In this document: piece by piece, positions 53,064-62,555 of the stretch
Layout of the letters: the number at the start of each line of letters is the position of its first letter
Position numbering within the stretch: position 1 is the first letter of the stretch
Assembly (NCBI RefSeq): GCF_030053425.1
Contig: NZ_JASGBI010000001.1
Location: 2,860,001 to 2,924,000 of the forward strand
DNA from: Lysobacter stagni
GTDB taxonomy: Bacteria; Pseudomonadota; Gammaproteobacteria; Xanthomonadales; Xanthomonadaceae
Direction: 5' to 3'
DNA length: 64,000 bases
Position numbers and translations under genes: made by a program
The notes under the pieces: model-generated
What the model was told of the DNA's origin: nothing
The model's input: only the letters and a program-made list of their open reading frames with translations
Databases searched by the model: none

Positions 53064-54080
53064 CTATGCCGCCATGTCGAGAACGATGCGGCCCTCGATT
53101 TCGCCCTTGCGCATGCGATCGAAGATGCCGTTGATGTTCTCCAGTCGGTCGGGGGCAACCGTCGCGGCGACCTTGCCTTGCGCGGCGAACTCGAGCGATT
53201 CCTGCAGGTCGAGCCGGGTGCCCACGATCGATCCGCGCACCGTGATGCCGTTGAGCACCATGCCGAAGATGTCCAGCGGGAAGCTGCCCGGCGGCAGGCC
53301 CACGAGCGACACCGTGCCGCGACGCCGCAACATTCCCAGCGCCTGCTCGAAGGCCTTAGGCGATACCGCAGTGACCAGCGCGCCATGCGCGCCGCCGATC
53401 TCGCGCTTCAGGAACGCGGCCGGATCGGTGGTGCTTGCGTTGACGGTGACGGTGGCACCCAGGCGCCGCGCCAGTTCGAGCTTGTCGTCGTCCACGTCCA
53501 CCGCGGCCACGTTCAGCCCCATCGCCTTGGCGTATTGCACCGCCATGTGGCCGAGGCCGCCAATGCCGGAAATCACCACCCAGTCGCCGGGGCGGGTGTC
53601 CGTCACTTTCAGCCCCTTGTAGACAGTGACGCCGGCGCACAGCACCGGCGCGATCTCGACGAAACCAATGTCCTTCGGCAGATGGCCGACATAGCCGGCG
53701 TTGGCCAGCGCGTACTGGGCAAAACCGCCGTTGACCGAATAGCCGGTGTTCTGTTGCTGCTCGCACAGCGTCTCCCAGCCACCCAGGCAGTGTTCGCAGA
53801 AACCGCAGGCCGAATGCAGCCAGGGAATCCCGACACGGTCGCCCTCCTTGAGATGGCCGACGCCGCTGCCGACCGCGACCACATGGCCCACGCCCTCATG
53901 GCCGGGGATGAAAGGCGGCGCGGGCTTCACGGGCCAATCGCCTTCGGCCGCGTGGAGGTCGGTGTGGCACACGCCGCACGCCTCGATCTTCACCAGCACG
54001 TCGCCCGGCCCGGGGCGCGGCACGGGAACCTCCTCGATCACCAGGGGCTGTCCGAACGCACGCACCACCGCCGCCTTCAT
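53064..54080 (-). CDS. adhP: Zinc-dependent alcohol dehydrogenase (AdhP type)
   Basis: The 338-residue cytoplasmic enzyme oxidises alcohols with NAD+. The catalytic zinc site is in [16 protein letters not shown] with GHEGVG. The structural zinc site has four cysteines in [17 protein letters not shown]. The Rossmann motif [17 protein letters not shown] and the acidic [10 protein letters not shown] at the end of strand two favour NAD+ over NADP+. Length matches the 336-342-residue AdhP class. The ATG at 54080 ([10 protein letters not shown]) is the family start; longer starts are spurious. Confidence 0.92.
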   Translation of the reverse strand: MKAAVVRAFGQPLVIEEVPVPRPGPGDVLVKIEACGVCHTDLHAAEGDWPVKPAPPFIPGHEGVGHVVAVGSGVGHLKEGDRVGIPWLHSACGFCEHCLGGWETLCEQQQNTGYSVNGGFAQYALANAGYVGHLPKDIGFVEIAPVLCAGVTVYKGLKVTDTRPGDWVVISGIGGLGHMAVQYAKAMGLNVAAVDVDDDKLELARRLGATVTVNASTTDPAAFLKREIGGAHGALVTAVSPKAFEQALGMLRRRGTVSLVGLPPGSFPLDIFGMVLNGITVRGSIVGTRLDLQESLEFAAQGKVAATVAPDRLENINGIFDRMRKGEIEGRIVLDMAA

Positions 54081-54343
54081 GGTCCTGTCCACGGTTCGAT
54101 CCTCGGGGGAAAGGTCGGGGCACCACATTACGCCGATCCAGCGGGCAGGACATCGACCGGCCGTCGACCGGCGTGCGATCCGTGGCAGGACTGATCGCCC
54201 CCTGCTCGCGAGGTGCGCCGGCAACGGTATTCGGGGGAGAATCCGCTGGAACGGCCCGGGGAAGCGGGTCCGGCAGTTCGCCCGACGCACCCGAACGCAG
54301 CGCGGTTGACGCTGCAGTGCCGACACCACCATCGAAGGGTCAC

Positions 54344-55483
54344 ATGGACGCGAGATCAGCATGGAAATGGATGGCCGCGCTTCTGCTGGCAGGCGCGATA
54401 GCCGCGCTCCTGTCGTGCGGCATGACATATCGGAACACACGCTCCGCCAGCGCCGGCTTCACGCAGAATTTCGTCGATCTGAACCGTCGCATGGACGACA
54501 GCGCGACTGCGGTCGCGTACGACGCGCATCTGCACGTCCTGGCCGTGGGGCGCGACAGCGGTCGGCTGGAACTGTGGGACACCCGCAAGACCGATTCGCG
54601 CATTGCCCGTCAGGCGCACACGATTCGCATCGACCACATCGCGATTGGCCGTGAGGACGGCATCGTGCTGACCGCGTCGGCCGGAGCGACCGTGATGAAC
54701 CTGGATCCGGCGGGCATGCCGAAGGTATGGGACGCCCGAAGCGGCGAACTGCTCATCGCATTGCCTGGCGAATGGCTCGGCGGTCCGGTGGCTGCCAGCC
54801 CGGTGAAGGGTTACTACCTGATCGCCAGCGCGGACGCGCTGCGCCTGTACGGCCATGCACGGCGCGCAGTCGTTGGCGAGGAACTGCGGTTCGAAGGATC
54901 GGTTACCGCGCTGGGTTCGGACAGGAAGTCCGGACTGATCGCCGTGGGGACCAGCAGCGGCGAGCTCGCACTGCTGAAGCTGGCCAGCACGGCAGACGGC
55001 GCGAGACTGCAGATCGTCAGCAGAACCACAACGTATGGGATGGAACCTCGCACCGACGTACTGGCGGTCATGCTGCGCGACGAAGGCAGATCGCTGGTAA
55101 CGGTGAACTGGTTGCCAAAGCGGATGCGCCGGGACAAGCCGCCGATCATCGCGGGACAGCAGGCGGAGATCGTCCAATGGAACACGCAGACATGGCGGCG
55201 CGAGCGCACCTATCCCTTCACCCTGGAGGCCGTGCACTGGGCGTCGTATACGCCGGACGAACCCTGGCTGGTGCTGGCCGGCAATGAATCCAGGCGAGGC
55301 AGGATCGAGCTCATCGATCTCAACGGCGGTGTGGCCTGGCGCTACAAGGCGAACACCACGCACCCGGTTGCCGTATTGCTGCCGGAAATCCGGACCGGCG
55401 TGATCCTGCAGAGCGGCGAAGCCACGCAGATCCGCTATCTGGATCAGCAGGAAGCGAACCCCGCGTCCACGACGCACCGATAG
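54344..55483 (+). CDS. WD40-like beta-propeller lipoprotein
   Basis: The 379-residue product starts [20 protein letters not shown], then [11 protein letters not shown] with a lipobox (LLSC). The rest is built of repeated four-strand blades: [54 protein letters not shown] and [12 protein letters not shown]. The motif GxxxG(R/E)LxLW(D/K) is WD40-like. Such proteins act as protein-interaction platforms. It is divergent from adhP. The in-frame start at 54173 lacks a signal peptide. Confidence 0.75.
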   Translation: MDARSAWKWMAALLLAGAIAALLSCGMTYRNTRSASAGFTQNFVDLNRRMDDSATAVAYDAHLHVLAVGRDSGRLELWDTRKTDSRIARQAHTIRIDHIAIGREDGIVLTASAGATVMNLDPAGMPKVWDARSGELLIALPGEWLGGPVAASPVKGYYLIASADALRLYGHARRAVVGEELRFEGSVTALGSDRKSGLIAVGTSSGELALLKLASTADGARLQIVSRTTTYGMEPRTDVLAVMLRDEGRSLVTVNWLPKRMRRDKPPIIAGQQAEIVQWNTQTWRRERTYPFTLEAVHWASYTPDEPWLVLAGNESRRGRIELIDLNGGVAWRYKANTTHPVAVLLPEIRTGVILQSGEATQIRYLDQQEANPASTTHR

Positions 55484-55627
55484 CGACCCACCCGCTTTGC
55501 CGAGACGGCCGACTAGTTACCGGTACGCGCATCCATGCCCAACGTCACACGCGTCTTCCGCGCGGCGCTGGAAGAATGCGCGCACGCGTAGAACGACCTG
55601 ATCCAGCCATCCATGCGTGAGATCTCG

Positions 55628-55912
55628 ATGACCACCAATCGGATATTCCTGGCCTCCAGCCCTCTCACGCTTGGCGCCATCGGCGTGCTGCTGATCGCGA
55701 CGGCGTGCCTCATCGCATTTCCAGGCAGCATGGCCGTCTGGCAAGCCGCCTCGTGGTCACTCGTGGCGGCGCTCCTGGCGCTGTGTTTCCTCGTCCCGCT
55801 TTCGGCCTACTCGCTGGCCACCCTTCGCGTTACGAGAACCTGGCAACGCATTGCTTCGTGTGCGACGGGCTTCATCATTCTGGTGGTGGTTGCCATCGGG
55901 TGGCTCACCTGA
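55628..55912 (+). CDS. Small three-helix membrane protein
   Basis: The 94-residue product begins MTTNRIFLASSPLTLGAIGV and has hydrophobic segments at about 13-32, 40-62 and 73-93 (SCATGFIILVVVAIGWLT). It is preceded by a weak GAGAT site; the start five codons upstream is also open. Function unknown. Confidence 0.65.
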   Translation: MTTNRIFLASSPLTLGAIGVLLIATACLIAFPGSMAVWQAASWSLVAALLALCFLVPLSAYSLATLRVTRTWQRIASCATGFIILVVVAIGWLT

Positions 55913-55969
55913 CATCGCTGGCCGGACACTCGCGGATAACTGAACGTATGCCGCGGTGATCGGACTCCC

Positions 55970-56257
55970 ATGCCCCTTCACATTCCCTTGCGCCAGGATC
56001 CGCATACTTCCGCGCCGTCGTCCTCCCCAGTGCGCGTTGTCGCAAGGCAGTTCAAGGTAATGCAGTACGCGATGTCCGTCCCGTCCCCGGCAATGAGTTC
56101 CTTGCCCCCTGTCCATATCCTCGGGACCTTCACGCCCCTTTGGCACGACGCTCCGGCGCCGCGTGACTCGGACCATCCGGTGCATGCCTCCGATAGCGAG
56201 GCCGACTCCGTCGACCTGCTCTACCGCCGCTGGCTGAAGTGGTCCGGCGTCCTCTGA
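55970..56257 (+). CDS. Doubtful small ORF
   Basis: A 95-residue frame ending in DSVDLLYRRWLKWSGVL. The C-terminal 25 residues look protein-like; the N-terminal part is rich in proline and serine. There is no ribosome binding site or family. It could be a short gene starting at an internal ATG. Confidence 0.35.
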   Translation: MPLHIPLRQDPHTSAPSSSPVRVVARQFKVMQYAMSVPSPAMSSLPPVHILGTFTPLWHDAPAPRDSDHPVHASDSEADSVDLLYRRWLKWSGVL

Positions 56258-56453
56258 TTTCCGATCTTCGCTGACACTCCGGCATCCGCCGGGAGCTCGG
56301 CGACCGGAAGGCGCTGCGTTCGCACCACCGCGAACGCCCCTTACCTGACACCCCATTCCGTTGCGACGAACCCACGCCGCGTGCCTGCACGCGGATCCGG
56401 GTTTCTGCGCACGCACGTTTCCCCTCCCCTCTCAAACCCGAGGCATCACCACC

Positions 56454-57062
56454 ATGAAGCGTTTCATCCCTCTCGTTGCACTGCTCGCCGTGCCCTTCTC
56501 CGCGCTGGCATCCGAAGGCGTCAGCTACACGTATGTCGAAGCCGGCTATGCCGCCAGCAGCATCGACAACGGCGGACCGGACGCCGACGGCTGGGCCGTC
56601 AACGGCTCCTATGCCATCAACGATTCCTTCCACGTCTACGGTGGTTACAGCGGCCAGAAGACCGACGACTTCGACTCGCCCGTCGGCCGCGTCGATGGCG
56701 TCGACATCGACCAGTGGAACGTCGGCGGCGGCTACCGTTACGCGATCAACCCCAACCTCGACCTGCTCGCGCGCGTTGGCTACCAGAAGGCCGACACGGA
56801 CGACGTCGGCATCGCTGGGGCGAACGTGCTCGGCATCGATCGTGACGGATGGAATGTCGAGACCGGCGTGCGTGGCGCGATGAACGAGTACCTGGAAGGA
56901 TACGCGCTGGCCGGTTACGAGGATTACGATCGTGCCGACGGCGAGTTCTACGCGCGACTCGGTGCGCAGGTGAAGTTCAACGACTCCTGGGGCATCAACG
57001 GCGAAGTGAAGTACGTGGACGACTACGTTGCGTACTTCGTCGGTCCGCGCATGAGCTTCTGA
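56454..57062 (+). CDS. ax21: Ax21-family outer-membrane beta-barrel protein
   Basis: The 202-residue product starts MKRFIPLVALLAVPFSALAS, a signal peptide. The mature part alternates strands typical of a small barrel (VSYTYVEAGYAASSIDNGGP, then HVYGGYSGQKTDDF, QWNVGGGYRYAINPNLDLLA, GEFYARLGAQVKFNDSWGIN) and ends in YFVGPRMSF with a terminal Phe for BAM recognition. The order of motifs and the ending match the Ax21 proteins of Xanthomonas, Stenotrophomonas and Lysobacter. Ax21 was once reported as a quorum-sensing and immunity elicitor, claims that were later withdrawn; its role remains unsettled. Confidence 0.85.
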   Translation: MKRFIPLVALLAVPFSALASEGVSYTYVEAGYAASSIDNGGPDADGWAVNGSYAINDSFHVYGGYSGQKTDDFDSPVGRVDGVDIDQWNVGGGYRYAINPNLDLLARVGYQKADTDDVGIAGANVLGIDRDGWNVETGVRGAMNEYLEGYALAGYEDYDRADGEFYARLGAQVKFNDSWGINGEVKYVDDYVAYFVGPRMSF

Positions 57063-57080
57063 TCCCGGCGTGCTGCAGGC

Positions 57081-57109
57081 GGCGGGCACCGGTCGACACC
57101 GGACCCGCC
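57081..57109. terminator. Hairpin between convergent genes
   Basis: GGCGGG/CCCGCC and an inner CCGGT/ACCGG make a long imperfect hairpin in the 67 bases between the Ax21 gene and the convergent kinase gene. Confidence 0.5.
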
Positions 57110-57129
57110 ACGCAACCACGACCCCGCGT

Positions 57130-60100
57130 TCAGGCGGCCACCTGCATCTCCGTGGCGCGCAGTTCCTCGAGCACAGGCTGCAGTGCAACCACAGCGCCTG
57201 TGACGAGTTCCGCGATGTCCGCGCTCGCCGCGTTGCGCTCGCACGCTTCCTCCAGCACCCTCGCGCGCTCCGCCACTTCCCGCGCTCCGATGCAGGCCGC
57301 GGTGCCTCTCAGGTTGTGCGCCAGGCGCCGTGGCAGCATTGCATCGGCATCACCGCAGGCTTCGGTGAAAACACGCTCGAAATCGGCGTAGTCGCGAACG
57401 AATCCAAGCAGCAGCCGTCGATACAGCGCCGGATTGTGACCGCAGGTGGCCAGCCCGGCGTCGCGGTCAATCAATCCCTTGCCCACTGTCGCGGAAGAGG
57501 TTTCGTCCGATGTGGACACCGCCGGCGACGTAAGCCGCTCGCACGGCTCCATCCATCGCGACATGGTCGCGAGCATCGCATCGACGTCGATGGGCTTGGG
57601 GATGTGGTCGTTCATGCCGGCGGCCAAGGCCGCTTCGCGGTCGTCCGACATCGCGCTGGCCGTCATGGCGATGATCGGAATGTCCTTGAGCCCCAGTTCG
57701 GCGCGGATCCTGCGTGTGGCCTCGTAGCCGTCCATCACGGGCATCTGGCAGTCCATCAGCACGCCGTCGAAGAACGGATCCTCCTCGAGGATTCGAACCG
57801 CTTCGCTTCCGTTCCCGGCCCACACCACCTCGACACCCGCGCGGCGCAGAAGGTCCTGCGCGAGTTCGCGGTTCAGGTCGTTGTCCTCCACCAGCAGGAT
57901 CCGACTACCGACCAGTGCCGTCACGACACCGCTCCGATCGCGCGTCTGGCGATTGCTGCGCGTGACCGCGCCCTCTCCGTCCAACGCGGCCGAGATCGCA
58001 TCGCACAACGCCCACGGTGTCACCGGCCTGGCCAGGACGCCGTCGATGACGATGCCGGAGCGCGCGGCTTCCTCACGCACCTGTTCCGGGTCGGACGTCA
58101 GCACGATCACCCGCGCGCGTTCGCCAGCGACCATGAGGGGTCGCAGCGCGTCGATGCCACCCGTGCCCAGCACCGCCCAGTCCAGGAGGACTACGCCGCC
58201 GGCATCGTGCTTCGTGATGCCTTCGCTGATGCGAACGTCCATGCCCAGTTCCTGCGCCATTGCGACCAGCGCGTCAAGCGACGACCCCCGGTGTGCGACG
58301 ACCGTGACCTTCAAGCCGGCCAGCCGCCCATGCGCCTCGCGCGCCGACGCGTGATGTCCGGCTCCGAGACGAACCTGCACATGGAAGGTAGAGCCCACGC
58401 CGGGCACGCTGTCGGCGCGGATCGTGCCGCCCATGCGTTCGGCGAGCCGCCGCGATATCGCAAGCCCCAGGCCCGTGCCCCCGAAGCGGCGCGTGGTGGA
58501 GGCATCGCCCTGGGTGAAGGATTGGAACAACCGCGACATCTGTTCGGCGTCGATGCCGATACCCTGGTCCTCGACGTGGAAATGCAACTCCACCTCGCCA
58601 TTGCCGACCGATCGAAGCGGTTCGATGTCCACCACCACTGCGCCATGCGTGCTGAACTTGATCGCGTTGTTGGTAAGGTTCAACAGGATCTGGCCCAGGC
58701 GCACGGCGTCGCCCACCAGGACGGTGGGCAGGTCCGCTGGAATGCGGTACACCAGTTCCAGTCCCTTCTGCTCCGCGTTGAGCCCTGCGACGCTGCTGAG
58801 GTGGTCCAGCACCTCGCGCAGGTTGAACTCGACACGCTCCACGGTCATCTGGCCCGCTTCGATCTTCGAGAAATCGAGGATGTCGTTGATGATGCGCAGC
58901 AGGTTCCCGGCGGATCGATGGATCTTCTCGACGTAACCACGCTGCCGCGGTTCCAGCTCCAGCTGCAATGCGAGGTAGCTCATGCCGATGATGGCGTTCA
59001 TCGGCGTGCGTATCTCATGGCTCATGTTGGCCAGGAAATCGCTCTTGGCGCGTGCTGCCTGCTCGGCCAGCTCCTTCGCATGCACCATCGAGGCCTGCGC
59101 GGCCAGTTGATCGGTCACGTCGATGAACCAGGCCAGTGCGCCCATCTCCCCGTCATGATCGATCGGCAGGTAGGTGGCCACGATGTCGCGCTCTCGACGC
59201 GCATGGTCGTACAGCTTCAGCTCCATGGCCGGCAGCAGTTCGTGGTTCGCCAGGCGCTCGCGCACACGGGCGCGGTCGGCGGGGTTCACGTACAGCTGTT
59301 CCGGGTCGTCGCCCACCCCCAGCCCGAAGGTTTCGACGAACTTGGGATTGACGAAGCGGATCTCGCTGGCGGTTGCCACGCCCGCACTCACGGGGCTGTG
59401 GTCCAGGATGTAGCGCAGGCGTTCCTCGCTCTGTTGCAGCGCGTTCTCCATCGCGCGCCGCTCGCTCACGTCGCGCACCGATGCACATACACAGGTGCCC
59501 CGCCCTTCGAGCTCAGGCAGGAAGGACAGGCCGATCTCCACCGACAGTTCGCTGCCATCCTTGCGTACGCCGCGCAGATCCGCGTTCGAGCCACCCATGC
59601 GGCGGGCGATGCCCTGCGCGAAGAACGCTTGCCGAAGCTCCGCATGGCGCGCTGAAGCGGACGCTGGAACCAGTTGTTCGACCTGGATACCCGCAAGCTC
59701 GTCGCGCCCGTACCCGAAGAGGGTTTCGAGTTTCGGATTGCACAGGAGAATGCGCCCGTCCTGGCCGACGATCATCATGCCGTCCGGCGCGGACTCGATG
59801 ATGCCGCGATACCAGGCCTTGGCCGCCTCGATGGTGTGCTGCTGCGCTTCGAGTTCGCGCGTCTGCGCCTGCAGGCTTTCCGACTGCAGGGCCATCTGCT
59901 CCTGCTGCGCCTGGCTTTCCGTCAGCAACTGGCGCGTGCGTGCGGTGCGTTCGACGATCTCCACGTTCATCGCGAGGATCGGAAGTACCTCGCTCAACAG
60001 CTCCCGTTGGCGCGTGTCGAGTTCGCACCTCACCGCCAACTCGATGACGCCCAGCAGGCGTTTGCGCCGTACCAGCGGGAAGATGAGCAGTTGCGCGGGC

Positions 60101-61230
60101 GGCATCGATTCCAGCGCCGACACGATCTGCGGCGATTGTGACGGCCCGGGCACCAGCTGGATGGGCTTTCGATCCACCGCACACTGGCCGGCGAGCCCCT
60201 CTCCGAACGCGATCACGGGCGCGGCCCCGTGATCGGCATACCCACCCTGCCGGACCAGGCGGAGGTCTGCGTCGTTCGCGTACAGGACGCCCCGCCCGAT
60301 TCCGATCAGCGGCGCCATGAGCGCGAAGAATCGTTGCGCCAGCTCCGGAAGATCGCTCGCCGTCTGCAGCTCGCCTGCGATCGCGGCGACCTGCGTCTTC
60401 ACCCAGCGCTGCGCTGCGACCTGACGCGCCTGCGCCTGGAGCGACTCGATGGCGCGCGCGAGCGATCCGGTTTCGTTGGGGTAATGGGTGTACGGAATCT
60501 GCGCATCGAGCTCGCCCTTGCTCAGCGTATCCAATGAATGGCGGAAGGCTTCCGCAGGCCGGCGGATCGAGCGGCTGATGAGTGCGCCGAACACCATGCC
60601 GACCAGCAGCACGGCCGCAAGCAGCGCCAGCGTCGCACGGATGCCGTAGCGGTAACGCGCATCGGCTAGCATGACTTCCCGGTCGGCGCCTTCGCGCTTG
60701 GCGCCCACGACCCGCGCCAGCGCTTCACGGGCGTTGCCGGCGCTTTGCAGCAGATCCGGCGTCAGCAGGCGCAACGACGCATCGGCACCGATCGAAGGCG
60801 TCTGGCGAAGCTGCGCCACCACGGGCAGTGCCTGGCTTCGATAGTCGGCGAACGCCAGGTCGAAATCGCGAAGACCCGCCCGGGTCGTGTCGCGGAAGGC
60901 CAATGGCCGCGCCATCTCCACGTCCCTGCGCAGGTGCGCGTCCGCCTCGACGAACAGACGCAGGGCTTCGCTGCGTGCGGGACCGGGTTCGACCGTCACC
61001 GCCTGGCGCAGGTACTGACTCATGTCCGCCAGCGAAGCGCGCGCCGATTCCAGGTGCTGCAGTCCCACCAGGTCCATGTCGTACAACCGGCTGATGCGGT
61101 CCATCTGCTGCCGGTTGAGGGTCAGGCTGAACGCTCCCAGCAGCGCGACCAGCAACAGCATGCCGCCGAAACCGAGCTGCAGGCGCCGGGCCAGCGGAAG
61201 TCGTTCCAGGCGTTCGAGCAGTCGGTTCAT
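57130..61230 (-). CDS. Hybrid sensor histidine kinase with GAF, PAS, receiver and Hpt domains
   Basis: The 1366-residue inner-membrane protein has membrane helices at about 17-40 and 190-212 around a helical periplasmic sensor. HAMP (about 213-265), GAF (about 285-420), a coiled coil, and two PAS domains (about 470-590 and 600-715) follow. HisKA has His738 in NMSHEIRTPMNAIIG. The ATPase has NLTNNAIKFS and GGTGLGLA. A degenerate first receiver (about 975-1085) precedes a complete one with Asp1160 in VLMDCQMPVMDGYEA. An Hpt domain has His1305 in RRLAHNLRGTAAC. The HD-GYP regulator gene is 29 bases upstream in the same operon, so it is the likely output partner, as in RpfC-RpfG. Confidence 0.92.
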   Translation of the reverse strand: MNRLLERLERLPLARRLQLGFGGMLLLVALLGAFSLTLNRQQMDRISRLYDMDLVGLQHLESARASLADMSQYLRQAVTVEPGPARSEALRLFVEADAHLRRDVEMARPLAFRDTTRAGLRDFDLAFADYRSQALPVVAQLRQTPSIGADASLRLLTPDLLQSAGNAREALARVVGAKREGADREVMLADARYRYGIRATLALLAAVLLVGMVFGALISRSIRRPAEAFRHSLDTLSKGELDAQIPYTHYPNETGSLARAIESLQAQARQVAAQRWVKTQVAAIAGELQTASDLPELAQRFFALMAPLIGIGRGVLYANDADLRLVRQGGYADHGAAPVIAFGEGLAGQCAVDRKPIQLVPGPSQSPQIVSALESMPPAQLLIFPLVRRKRLLGVIELAVRCELDTRQRELLSEVLPILAMNVEIVERTARTRQLLTESQAQQEQMALQSESLQAQTRELEAQQHTIEAAKAWYRGIIESAPDGMMIVGQDGRILLCNPKLETLFGYGRDELAGIQVEQLVPASASARHAELRQAFFAQGIARRMGGSNADLRGVRKDGSELSVEIGLSFLPELEGRGTCVCASVRDVSERRAMENALQQSEERLRYILDHSPVSAGVATASEIRFVNPKFVETFGLGVGDDPEQLYVNPADRARVRERLANHELLPAMELKLYDHARRERDIVATYLPIDHDGEMGALAWFIDVTDQLAAQASMVHAKELAEQAARAKSDFLANMSHEIRTPMNAIIGMSYLALQLELEPRQRGYVEKIHRSAGNLLRIINDILDFSKIEAGQMTVERVEFNLREVLDHLSSVAGLNAEQKGLELVYRIPADLPTVLVGDAVRLGQILLNLTNNAIKFSTHGAVVVDIEPLRSVGNGEVELHFHVEDQGIGIDAEQMSRLFQSFTQGDASTTRRFGGTGLGLAISRRLAERMGGTIRADSVPGVGSTFHVQVRLGAGHHASAREAHGRLAGLKVTVVAHRGSSLDALVAMAQELGMDVRISEGITKHDAGGVVLLDWAVLGTGGIDALRPLMVAGERARVIVLTSDPEQVREEAARSGIVIDGVLARPVTPWALCDAISAALDGEGAVTRSNRQTRDRSGVVTALVGSRILLVEDNDLNRELAQDLLRRAGVEVVWAGNGSEAVRILEEDPFFDGVLMDCQMPVMDGYEATRRIRAELGLKDIPIIAMTASAMSDDREAALAAGMNDHIPKPIDVDAMLATMSRWMEPCERLTSPAVSTSDETSSATVGKGLIDRDAGLATCGHNPALYRRLLLGFVRDYADFERVFTEACGDADAMLPRRLAHNLRGTAACIGAREVAERARVLEEACERNAASADIAELVTGAVVALQPVLEELRATEMQVAA

Positions 61231-61259
61231 TCGGGTGGTCTCCCCTCGACGTCCGCACG

Positions 61260-62381
61260 CTACGCGTGCGCGTTGGCCGACGGGGTTTCATCGCCGGGCA
61301 TGAACTCGCTGGCGATGGCGTGGAACTCGTCCTGCGTGTGCAGGAAGGCATCGGTGACATCGGGATCGAAATCGATCGAACGACGCTCGGTAATGAACTC
61401 GACCACCTGCCGGTGCGGCATGCCGGACTTGTACGCTCGCCGGCTGCTGAGCGCATCGTAGACATCGGCGATCGCCATCAACCGCGCCGATACCGGAATG
61501 TCATCTCCGCGCCTGCCTTCCGGATAGCCGCTTCCGTTCCAGCGTTCGTGATGACTGTAGGCCAACTCCTTGGCGAGCCGGAGGAATGGGACTTCGATGC
61601 CCAGTTCGTCCTCGGCGCGCTGCAGCGCGTCGCGGCCCATCATGGGATGCGTCCTCATGACCGCGTACTCCTCGGCGGTGAGTCGGCCGGGCTTGCGCAG
61701 GATGCTGTCGGGAATGCCGATCTTGCCGATGTCGTGCAGCGGCGCCGACTGGACGAGCAGTTCCCGCGTAGCCGGGTCGAGCTGGCTGGCGAAGCGCGGG
61801 TGATCCTTGAGACGTTCCGCCAGCACACGCACGAAGTTCCGCGTCCGACGGCTGTGGCTGCCGGTCTCGTCGTCGCGGGCGTCGCCCAGCGACGTGAGTG
61901 CGAGGATCGTCACTTCCTGGGCCCGGCGCGTGTCGGCCGTGCGACGCGACACCTCGCGCTCGAGGAAGGCTTCCCGATCACGCAGCAGGTCGGCCGCTTC
62001 CTTGGCGCGCAGGTGCGCAGAGAGGCGGGCCGTCAGCAGCAACGGGTGGACGGGCTTGGTGACGTAATCCACGGCACCTAGTTCGAGCCCGCGCGCCTGC
62101 TCGCGGACATCGTCCATCGTCGTGAGGAAGATCACCGGCAACTCGCGCGTGGCCTCGTCCTCCTTCAGGCGCTTGCAGACGTCGAACCCGGTGCAATCCG
62201 GCAGCATGATGTCGAGCAGCACGATGTCTGGCAGATCGCGTTGCAGCAGATCGAACGCCGCGCTTCCGGATTCCGCCGTCAGTACGCGGTACGACGAGGA
62301 AAGGAGCTCTTCCAGGAGCAGGCGGATGACAGGATTGTCATCCACCACCAGCACCGTCGCCCTCGTGTCGATGCCTTCCAT
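61260..62381 (-). CDS. HD-GYP response regulator (RpfG-like c-di-GMP phosphodiesterase)
   Basis: The 373-residue cytoplasmic protein has an N-terminal receiver (residues 8-125) with LVVDDNPVIRLLLEELL, Asp in VLLDIMLPDCTGFD and Lys in DYVTKPV. A linker helix leads to the HD-GYP domain: GSHSRRTRNFVRVLAERL, the HD pair in APLHDIGKIGIPD, and HHERWNGSGYPEG with the full GYP motif. All expected metal and substrate residues are visible, so it should hydrolyse cyclic di-GMP. The ATG at 62381 (MEGIDTRATVLVVDD) is the natural start. It is the first gene of the pair with the hybrid kinase. Confidence 0.93.
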   Translation of the reverse strand: MEGIDTRATVLVVDDNPVIRLLLEELLSSSYRVLTAESGSAAFDLLQRDLPDIVLLDIMLPDCTGFDVCKRLKEDEATRELPVIFLTTMDDVREQARGLELGAVDYVTKPVHPLLLTARLSAHLRAKEAADLLRDREAFLEREVSRRTADTRRAQEVTILALTSLGDARDDETGSHSRRTRNFVRVLAERLKDHPRFASQLDPATRELLVQSAPLHDIGKIGIPDSILRKPGRLTAEEYAVMRTHPMMGRDALQRAEDELGIEVPFLRLAKELAYSHHERWNGSGYPEGRRGDDIPVSARLMAIADVYDALSSRRAYKSGMPHRQVVEFITERRSIDFDPDVTDAFLHTQDEFHAIASEFMPGDETPSANAHA

Positions 62382-62555
62382 GTGTCGGTCTCCGCGCCTG
62401 CCGGGAGCCGGTCGCGCTCGCTGGGCCGATGCTCTCCCTGTGGCGTAAAGGACGCGTGAAACCGTCGCGCCGACGGCGGGCTGCACTCACCCTCCTTTCA
62501 CCCTGCGAGGGGAGACTTCGATCACCCTCGCGCCGACGGGTCTGCATCCCGCGCT
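62382..62555. promoter_or_regulatory. Divergent regulatory region between the HD-GYP gene and pgaA
   Basis: The 174-base gap contains CCGTCGCGCCGACGG, a small palindrome with 6-bp arms near 62461, and the string CGCGCCGACGG again at about 62530. A common regulator for the two divergent transcripts could bind here. Confidence 0.4.

Noticed and set aside
57070-59655. Plus-strand frame of 861 codons
   Set aside because: Antisense shadow of the hybrid kinase, whose domains are all recognisable on the minus strand.
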